Positions 58,973-64,000 of a stretch of 64,000 nucleotides of DNA are shown here, one piece after another. The notes below the pieces were generated by a model. The model was given only the letters and a program-made list of their open reading frames with translations, was not told the DNA's origin and ran no database searches. This DNA is from DASRDU01 sp035560235. GTDB taxonomy: Bacteria; Acidobacteriota; Blastocatellia; RBC074. The translations under genes were made by a program, and so were the position numbers. Where the stretch lies: the NCBI GenBank assembly GCA_035560235.1, contig DATMAG010000045.1, forward strand, positions 95,625 to 159,624. Reading direction: 5' to 3'. How positions within the stretch are numbered: the first letter of the stretch is position 1; every line of letters starts with the position of its first letter.

Positions 58973-59203
58973 TCAGCGATGACCGGCAGGCCCGCGCTGC
59001 CGCTGACTCCGCCTCTTTCCGGCCGGTTCCTTTCTCCTCTTCACCGCTGCGCCCGCGGTCGGCAGAAGCTGTTCAGCGACCGCAGGGCTGCTGTTCGCCG
59101 GGGTGGCCGGGGCTGTTGCTGACGGCATTTCGAGCAGCGCGGAAACGATCAGCGCCAGCAGCAATGAAAGCAGTTGCATCCGGTACGGGTTGACATCGTC
59201 CAT
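58973..59203 (-). CDS. Small hypothetical membrane or secreted protein
   Basis: 76 residues. The ATG at 59203 has a perfect GGAGGAG 7-8 bp upstream, the best evidence that it is translated. The N-terminal half is a hydrophobic helix (MQLLSLLLALIVSALLEMPS), then a Pro/Ala-rich stretch (ATAPATPANSSPAVAEQLL) and a very basic tail (VKRRKEPAGKRRSQRQRG). It could be a membrane-anchored nucleic-acid- or polyanion-binding peptide, but this is a guess. It is upstream of the SBBP gene in the same direction, 141 bp apart. Confidence 0.5.
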   Translation of the reverse strand: MDDVNPYRMQLLSLLLALIVSALLEMPSATAPATPANSSPAVAEQLLPTAGAAVKRRKEPAGKRRSQRQRGPAGHR

Positions 59204-59934
59204 CGCGATCTCCTCCGGGTGATTGGTGCGGGGCCGCAGCGCTGTGTGCAGTTTGTGTGAGTCTGTGCGCCTGCCTGTTCATCAGCGATTCAGAAAAGCG
59301 CGCGCAGAGTCCCCTGTTTCCTCACTGTATAGTCGTTACGACGACAGACCCTGCGCGCGTCGGAATGGCCGCGTCGGGTGACGCGCATCCGATGAAACGG
59401 TTCAGGCCTGGCACTGCTCGCGGCAGCGCGAAACCAGGCTGCAAAGCTCCGGGCAGCAAATTTGAAGATGCGAGGTTCCGTGCGGAACGGCTTGCGGCCT
59501 GATCCGAACCTGACCTGATTGTGTGCGCCAGACCGGTGAAGACAGCGATGGAGACTGATGAGGAGTTCCGGCTGACATCCGGCGCCAAAGATCAGCATCG
59601 TCACTTCCGCCTCTTTCGAGGCCGGAAAATCATTGACGACTGGAGCGGCAGGTCACTCGGGAACGGGGGTGGACAGGTCTGAGCCGAGAGGGCAATGACT
59701 AAGCGCTCATGGTGACATCAAGCGGGATTGCAGTATTGTTCCAGCTTTTCAGCCACCACGCGCGCGAAAAATTTCGCTCAGGGCGTCTGAAACGGAGCAG
59801 CTTGCTCACTCGTCCGAAAGGCAGGGACGCGAAGCAGGCAAGCCTGACATTACCCCTTCGCGCCCCGGCGTTCGGTTCCGGTGAACGCAGGTTCCTGGCC
59901 AGGCCTGACGGCCCGACCCGCGTGCGCCGGAAGT

Positions 59935-59964
59935 TTTGTGAGCGTTCCCAGGAACACTCACAAA
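59935..59964. promoter_or_regulatory. 30-bp palindrome
   Basis: TTTGTGAG-C-GTTCC and GGAAC-A-CTCACAAA are inverted arms around CA with one mismatch pair. The 2-bp centre argues against an RNA hairpin and for a dimeric DNA-binding site, but no gene start is close by. Confidence 0.4.
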
Positions 59965-60000
59965 CCTGTGGATTACTGAGTCCGGGCGAGATCTGATCGT

Positions 60001-60062
60001 GGTGGAGACAGAGTCCCCACAGGCTTCACCGCCAGCCTGTAAACCTCAGCTCTGTCTCCGCC
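60001..60062. repeat. Two-level stem structure
   Basis: A 13-bp outer stem GGTGGAGACAGAG (60001-60013) / CTCTGTCTCCGCC (60050-60062, one G-T type pair) encloses a perfect 7-bp inner stem ACAGGCT / AGCCTGT (60019-60025 with 60034-60040). It would fold well as RNA from either strand. Confidence 0.45.
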
Positions 60063-60131
60063 ACGAGATGCGCGCCGGTTTGCGCATCAGCCTGAAAGGA
60101 TGCAGTCGCTTCCGAAAGGCCGTCAGAAGGA

Positions 60132-60168
60132 AGCGGGCGCAAAGTCGCCTCTTTACTCTGCGCCCGCT
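60132..60168. repeat. Hairpin
   Basis: A 14-bp stem with one mismatch, AGCGGGCGCAAAGT (60132-60145) / ACTCTGCGCCCGCT (60155-60168), closes a 9-nt loop. No T-run follows in either direction. Confidence 0.45.
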
Positions 60169-60660
60169 GGCGGGCGTGCCGGGCGGCACGCTCCAGCCTG
60201 AAAGCTGCAGTGGCGCGAGCGCCGGATGCCCCTTCCGACGCTCGCGCACTCGTGCGCGTCACTGCCGCGCACAAGCCCAAACAACTCTCTGCGGCTCGCC
60301 TGTCCCGGCTTTGCCGGAAGCCTGAACAGTGCTCCGCCGTTTCGCCCTGAGAGACGATCTGTTCAGGACTGCCACCCTTGTTGAAGATTGATCTTCGAGC
60401 CACGCATCAGCACCAGATGGCTGTGCCGGTGGAAGCACACGCCCTCCGTCTGTCACAGGACGGACAGCGCGTGATGTCGGCTTGAATCAGACAGGTCGGC
60501 TCTGCACGGTGAGAGCCTGACTAAAAGATCAGAAGGCTGTTGTGGTCCCGTCAGCAGGCACGAGAAACGTTTGAGGTGTCCTGCTGTCAGGTTTAACGGC
60601 TGACCTTCGGCCAGGTTCCAATAAGTTCGGGAAAAATCTGACGGTGGTTTTCTCAGGCTC

Positions 60661-60724
60661 AAAACACACAGGCGCAAAGCTCCAGCCGAATGAAAATCTC
60701 AGCCGGTGGCTTTGCGCCTGTGTG
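60661..60724 (-). terminator. Terminator of the NHL-repeat gene
   Basis: A perfect 16-bp stem CACACAGGCGCAAAGC (60665-60680) / GCTTTGCGCCTGTGTG (60709-60724) with a 28-nt loop lies about 75 bp after the stop. On the minus strand it runs into TTTT (60664-60661), which fits an intrinsic terminator. Confidence 0.7.
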
Positions 60725-60797
60725 CACCTCACGTCTCAGCGTGTGAGGAAGCCGACACCGCGCTGGCTTGTCACGGTGCCGGCTAATGTGTGACTGG

Positions 60798-63700
60798 TCA
60801 CTGAACACGAACCAGTTTGAAGTTGTCCGCGGTCGCCCACGCGCCGACGCTGGCGCTGACTTTGAAATAGAAGCCAACCTGCGTCACTCCGGCGGGCACG
60901 GTGAAGCGGACTGTGACCCTGCGCACAGGGCCGCCCGGAGCCGAGTCTGCCGGGCCGTCAGCGCCGTTGTTCCAGATCACGCCGATGTATGGTCGCGTGC
61001 GGCTGTCACTGCTCGCCAGATCGGCGCTGACTTCATAGGTTGCGCCTGGCGTCAGGTTCACCCACTGGGTGATTGACGTGGGCCGCAGCGTTGAAGTCGG
61101 CAGCAGCTTTGCAGCATAGACGCCGCTCGTCACAAATGAACCACGTGCCCGCTCGGCCATCCCTGAAGCCTGCCAGTTGACCAGCCCGTCCTCGAAACTC
61201 GGATTGAGAATCGTGCCGTCATTGCCCGGAGGCGGCGTCGGCGTCGGCGTCGGCGTTGGCGTCGGCGTCGGCGTCGGCGTTTCGTCGGGCGGCACCCAGG
61301 GCGAGGTCAGATTGTAATTGAACACCGCGCGCTGATTGTCGCTCAGGTTCTTGTACCTCACCCAGCCCGGATTCGGATAGTAGGTCCTGAACTGCACGCG
61401 CGGCCCGCTGTAAGGCGGCGTGACCTGATATGTGCCGCCGCCCGGCAGCCCCGTGAAGGCATAGTTGCCGTTGTTGTCAGTGAAGCGCACGCTCGTCATC
61501 GAACCCGTCAGTTCAATCCGGTAATTGACCAGCGGATTGCCCGCGCGATCAAGCACCCGCCCGCTGATCGAGTAATACGCCACCGGCGTCGGTGTCGGCG
61601 TCGGGGTCGGGGTTGGTGTTGGGGTCGGCGTGGGAGTCGGGGTTGGCGTTGGGGTCGGTGTTGGAGTCGGCTGCGCATTCACGGTGATGGACTGCGCTGC
61701 CGTGCTGGCGCTCGCGCCTTTGCTGTCGGTGGCGACGAGCGAGAGCGAATGCTGCCCGACGGCGAGCGTGACCGAAGCGTTGCCGCTTGTGGCAATCTGG
61801 CTCTGGCCGTCAAACCAGGCGAGCGTCACCGCGTCGCCATCCGGGTCGGTCGCGCTGCCGCTCAGGCTGACCGTCGCGCCGCTCGCTGAAGTCGCCTGAA
61901 CCGGCGTGGCAATCGTGCTGGCCGTGACCACAGGCTTGCGGTTCGTGTCGGTCACGGTCAGCCTGAACGCGCGGCTGCTCGACAGTGCGCCGTCGCTGGC
62001 ATTGAGCGTGATGTTGTAAACGCCGCTTTGCGTGTAATCGGGATTGATCGTCAGCGTGGCCGAGCCGTTACTGAGCGCGCCGAGCGTGACGAACGCAGGT
62101 GCGCCGCTCATTGTCAGCGTCACCGCGTTGCCATCAGGATCGCTGACAGCCACCGCGACCTGTGCGCTTGCGCCTTCGGCCACAGTCTGATCGCTGATTG
62201 CGGCAATCACCGGAGCCTGATTCTGCACCGCGCTGATCTGCAGGTAACGAATGCGGTTGCTTTCTGAATCGGCAAAGAAGAGATCGCCGTTCGGCAGCGC
62301 GCCGATGCTGGCGGTAAACGGCGGATTGTAGGTGCTGCGCGCATCACCGGCCTGGCGGTTCGGCAGCATCACGTACAGGTTCGCATCCTTCGCCGGGCCG
62401 CCATCGCCCGCAAAGGTGCCGCCGTACTGACTGACTTTGCCAGCCATCGGCGCGACCGTCCCGGTGGGATTGATCTGAATGACCTGCTGCGTGCCGCCGC
62501 TCAGCGCAAAGACGCGGCCTGCGCCGTCAGCCACCACATCGAGCGGGAAGCCCATCACGCTGAATCCGCTCGACGAGTCCGTGCCCTGCGCGATCACATC
62601 GAAGCGCGTGCCGCCGACGTCGCGCTGTCGCAGCACGCGGTGGTTCGTCGTGTCGGCAATCAGCAGCCGCCCGCTGCGATCAAAGGCGAGGCCGACGGCG
62701 TAACCGGTCTGCAGCGGCCCGACCGTGCCGTCATCGGTGAGCGTTCCCTGCACGCTGCTGATGACGCCGGTGCTGAGACTGATTTTGCGAATCGCGCGGT
62801 TCCATTTGTCAGCAATGTAGATGTTGCCCTGCGCGTCAACATCAACGTCGCGCGGGAAGATGATGGCATCGCTCGCCGGGCCGCCATCGCCGATGCCTGA
62901 CGGAGCGCGGTTGCCGACCGGCAGTCCGGCAATGCGCCTGACCATTCCCGGCGGCACGACGACCGGCGTGGCCGAGTTGGGATAGAAAGTCACATCGGCT
63001 GCTGACAGGTTCAGAAACGAAACGCCACCGGCGCGCTGGCCCGAAGTCGGACTCGGATAGCGGACGCCGTTTTCAGAATCGGCAATCAGAATGCCTTTGC
63101 CCGTGTAGGCCATTCCCTGCGGTTTGGCGAACGAGGCGGTCGTGATGCGGTCGTCAATCTTGCCCTGCTCGATCTGATCGTTGAGCGTGACGATCTGACC
63201 GGCTTCGACGGTGCGCGCCCAGGCGGTTCCGGCAAACAGCGTCACGGCCTGGGTGCCGCGATTGACGAAGCGCAGACGGCTGCTGCCGCTGCGTTCGCTG
63301 ATGAAGAGGTTGCCATCGGCATCAGCAACGACGCCGGTCGGCAGATTGAGTTCCGCCGCCGTCGCCGGCGAATTGTCGTAAGGTTCAGCCGCGCCGCTGC
63401 CGACAATGGTGTTGATCTGTCTTGCGCCGACCTGCGTGCCAAGCACCGTGACCGCACTGTTGCCGAGGTTGACGTAGCGAACCCGCTTGTTTCTGAAATC
63501 AGGGATGTACAAACCTCCGGCGTCCACGCCCAGCGTCAGATTGAAACCATCGGTGCTGCCTGGAATGCTGAACCCGGCGCTTGTCGCCGGACCGCCGTCG
63601 CCGCACGGCCCCGAAGTCATCTCGCAGACCGTGACGTTCGCTGTTCCGGCGATGATCGTCGTCTGACCGCCCGGCGTCAGCTTTATGATGTTCTGCGCGT

Positions 63701-64000
63701 TGCCCTGCGCCAGATAAAGGTTCCCGTCCGGCCCGACCGTCACGCCGAGCGGGAAGGAGAATCCCGAAGCCACCGTGAAGATGCTCTGCGTCGCATCAAC
63801 CCGGCGAATGCGGCCCGGCGTGGTGCGCGCGTTGCCGCCTTCGGAAATGTACAGATTGCCGTTTGCGTCAAAGGCCAGCCCGGTCGCATTGACGAGCAGA
63901 GCCTGGCTGGCCGGGCCGCCGTTGACATCACCGAGCGGAGTTCCGCCCCCGGCAATCAACTGATCCTGCCCGCTGGTTCCGACCTTGTACACGATATTCG
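60798..64000 (-). CDS. Large secreted NHL-propeller protein with Ig-like domains and C-terminal binding module, N terminus outside the window
   Basis: At least 1064 residues; the start lies beyond base 64000. NHL-type repeats fill the first 600 visible residues (LAFDANGNLYISEGGNARTT, VTVGPDGNLYLAQGNAQNII, VDVDAQGNIYIADKWNRAIR). Two Ig/cadherin-like domains follow (AISDQTVAEGASAQVAVAVS, VSLSGSATDPDGDAVTLAWF), then a long Pro-Thr linker, a carboxypeptidase-regulatory-like domain (ISGRVLDRAGNPLVNYRIEL), another Pro-Thr linker and the C-terminal module ILNPSFEDGLVNWQASG to NFKLVRVQ. The last 240 residues are homologous to those of the SBBP protein. Probably cell-surface or extracellular; ligand unknown. 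Confidence 0.8.
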   Translation of the reverse strand, partial: NIVYKVGTSGQDQLIAGGGTPLGDVNGGPASQALLVNATGLAFDANGNLYISEGGNARTTPGRIRRVDATQSIFTVASGFSFPLGVTVGPDGNLYLAQGNAQNIIKLTPGGQTTIIAGTANVTVCEMTSGPCGDGGPATSAGFSIPGSTDGFNLTLGVDAGGLYIPDFRNKRVRYVNLGNSAVTVLGTQVGARQINTIVGSGAAEPYDNSPATAAELNLPTGVVADADGNLFISERSGSSRLRFVNRGTQAVTLFAGTAWARTVEAGQIVTLNDQIEQGKIDDRITTASFAKPQGMAYTGKGILIADSENGVRYPSPTSGQRAGGVSFLNLSAADVTFYPNSATPVVVPPGMVRRIAGLPVGNRAPSGIGDGGPASDAIIFPRDVDVDAQGNIYIADKWNRAIRKISLSTGVISSVQGTLTDDGTVGPLQTGYAVGLAFDRSGRLLIADTTNHRVLRQRDVGGTRFDVIAQGTDSSSGFSVMGFPLDVVADGAGRVFALSGGTQQVIQINPTGTVAPMAGKVSQYGGTFAGDGGPAKDANLYVMLPNRQAGDARSTYNPPFTASIGALPNGDLFFADSESNRIRYLQISAVQNQAPVIAAISDQTVAEGASAQVAVAVSDPDGNAVTLTMSGAPAFVTLGALSNGSATLTINPDYTQSGVYNITLNASDGALSSSRAFRLTVTDTNRKPVVTASTIATPVQATSASGATVSLSGSATDPDGDAVTLAWFDGQSQIATSGNASVTLAVGQHSLSLVATDSKGASASTAAQSITVNAQPTPTPTPTPTPTPTPTPTPTPTPTPTPTPVAYYSISGRVLDRAGNPLVNYRIELTGSMTSVRFTDNNGNYAFTGLPGGGTYQVTPPYSGPRVQFRTYYPNPGWVRYKNLSDNQRAVFNYNLTSPWVPPDETPTPTPTPTPTPTPTPPPGNDGTILNPSFEDGLVNWQASGMAERARGSFVTSGVYAAKLLPTSTLRPTSITQWVNLTPGATYEVSADLASSDSRTRPYIGVIWNNGADGPADSAPGGPVRRVTVRFTVPAGVTQVGFYFKVSASVGAWATADNFKLVRVQ
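61231..61281. repeat. GGCGTC hexamer array coding a Pro-Thr linker
   Basis: About eight near-perfect GGCGTC / GGCGTT hexamers in a row encode the Thr-Pro repeats before the C-terminal module. A likely site of copy-number variation that keeps frame. Confidence 0.8.
61583..61671. repeat. GGNGTN hexamer array coding the main Pro-Thr linker
   Basis: About fourteen imperfect GGCGTC / GGGGTT / GGTGTT hexamers encode a run of Thr-Pro pairs between the second Ig-like domain and the carboxypeptidase-regulatory-like domain. Third positions vary, so the array is older or selected for the peptide and not a fresh expansion. Confidence 0.8.

Larger units (their letters stand above)
59204..60797. other. 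Gene-free stretch of 1.6 kb dense in hairpins
   Basis: No frame here has a good ribosome-binding site, recognisable domain or signal peptide; the ORFs present are short and overlapping on both strands. Instead the DNA contains a series of inverted repeats: GTTCC-GTGC-GGAAC near 59474; GGGACGCGAAG / CTTCGCGCCCC (59824-59834 with 59856-59866, one mismatch); and those listed separately at 59935, 60001, 60132 and 60665. Others are AGTGGCGCGAGCG (60209-60221) / CGCTCGCGCACT (60239-60250, one bulge) and CCTGAACAG / CTGTTCAGG (60321-60329 with 60359-60367). It may hold structured RNA, decayed genes or nested repeats. Confidence 0.55.

Noticed and set aside
59290..59604. 104-codon minus-strand ORF in the gene-free stretch
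   Set aside because: Cys- and Arg-rich composition, no Shine-Dalgarno sequence and overlapping alternative frames make translation unlikely.
61583..61671. Repeat array resembling a CRISPR or minisatellite
   Set aside because: There are no spacers; the hexamers encode a continuous Thr-Pro linker in frame with conserved domains.

Overview
The window looks like a chromosomal segment of an acidobacterium, probably of the Blastocatellia type. The assignment rests on gene content and not on a marker gene: an Oar-like TonB-dependent receptor of about 1200 residues, a copper/haem monooxygenase-like protein ending in the acidobacterial TIGR03437-type module, SBBP and NHL propeller proteins with Pro-Thr linkers, and an LPS-export / sigma-54 / PTS locus together with a PilB-PilT-PilC-PilS-PilR-PilA locus. 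The DNA is GC-rich, genes are densely packed, and I found no rRNA, tRNA, CRISPR array or complete insertion sequence.

Layout. 0-7.4 kb: the end of a CysA-like ABC ATPase, an Rrf2 regulator with its own promoter and dyad, a DoxX-like membrane protein behind a perfect palindrome, an Oar-like receptor and a FecR-like surface protein. 7.4-13.5 kb: an RND efflux pair and a convergent 2-hydroxyacid dehydrogenase. 13.5-22.9 kb: LptC/LptA-like protein, lptB, rpoN, hpf, rapZ, mannose-class EIIA, ptsH and ptsI. 22.9-31.8 kb: a secreted hypothetical protein, an 800-bp gene-free stretch holding a sigma-54 promoter and a likely small or leader RNA, an M3 peptidase, aroB, a haem/copper monooxygenase-like protein, and a lolA-HAD phosphatase-J protein operon. 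31.9-40.8 kb: one long minus-strand operon (terpene-cyclase-like protein, DUF362, ABC-2 permease, TPR protein, ABC ATPase, then three paralogous proteins that each join an HPD-less J-like domain to two PilZ domains). A four-helix-bundle S23-type gene sits inside this operon between inverted heptamer repeats. 40.9-54.2 kb: the type IV pilus locus and a PATAN/roadblock/histidine-kinase operon. 54.2-64 kb: a NamZ-type muramidase, two large secreted propeller proteins with a shared C-terminal module, and a 1.6-kb gene-free stretch full of hairpins.

How it fits together. rpoN and the NtrC-type activator pilR are both here, and I find three close matches to the -24/-12 sigma-54 promoter: upstream of pilA, upstream of the PATAN-roadblock operon (both with leaders of about 55 nt), and upstream of the candidate RNA at 23.77-23.89 kb. 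The last is near rapZ, whose enterobacterial homologue is an adaptor for small RNAs. The PilZ proteins, pilus motors and roadblock proteins suggest c-di-GMP and polarity control of surface motility.

A second theme is intergenic DNA made of short tandem units in inverted arms. At least four sequence families share this architecture. The arms often overlap stop codons or abut start codons, and one pair brackets the S23-type gene.
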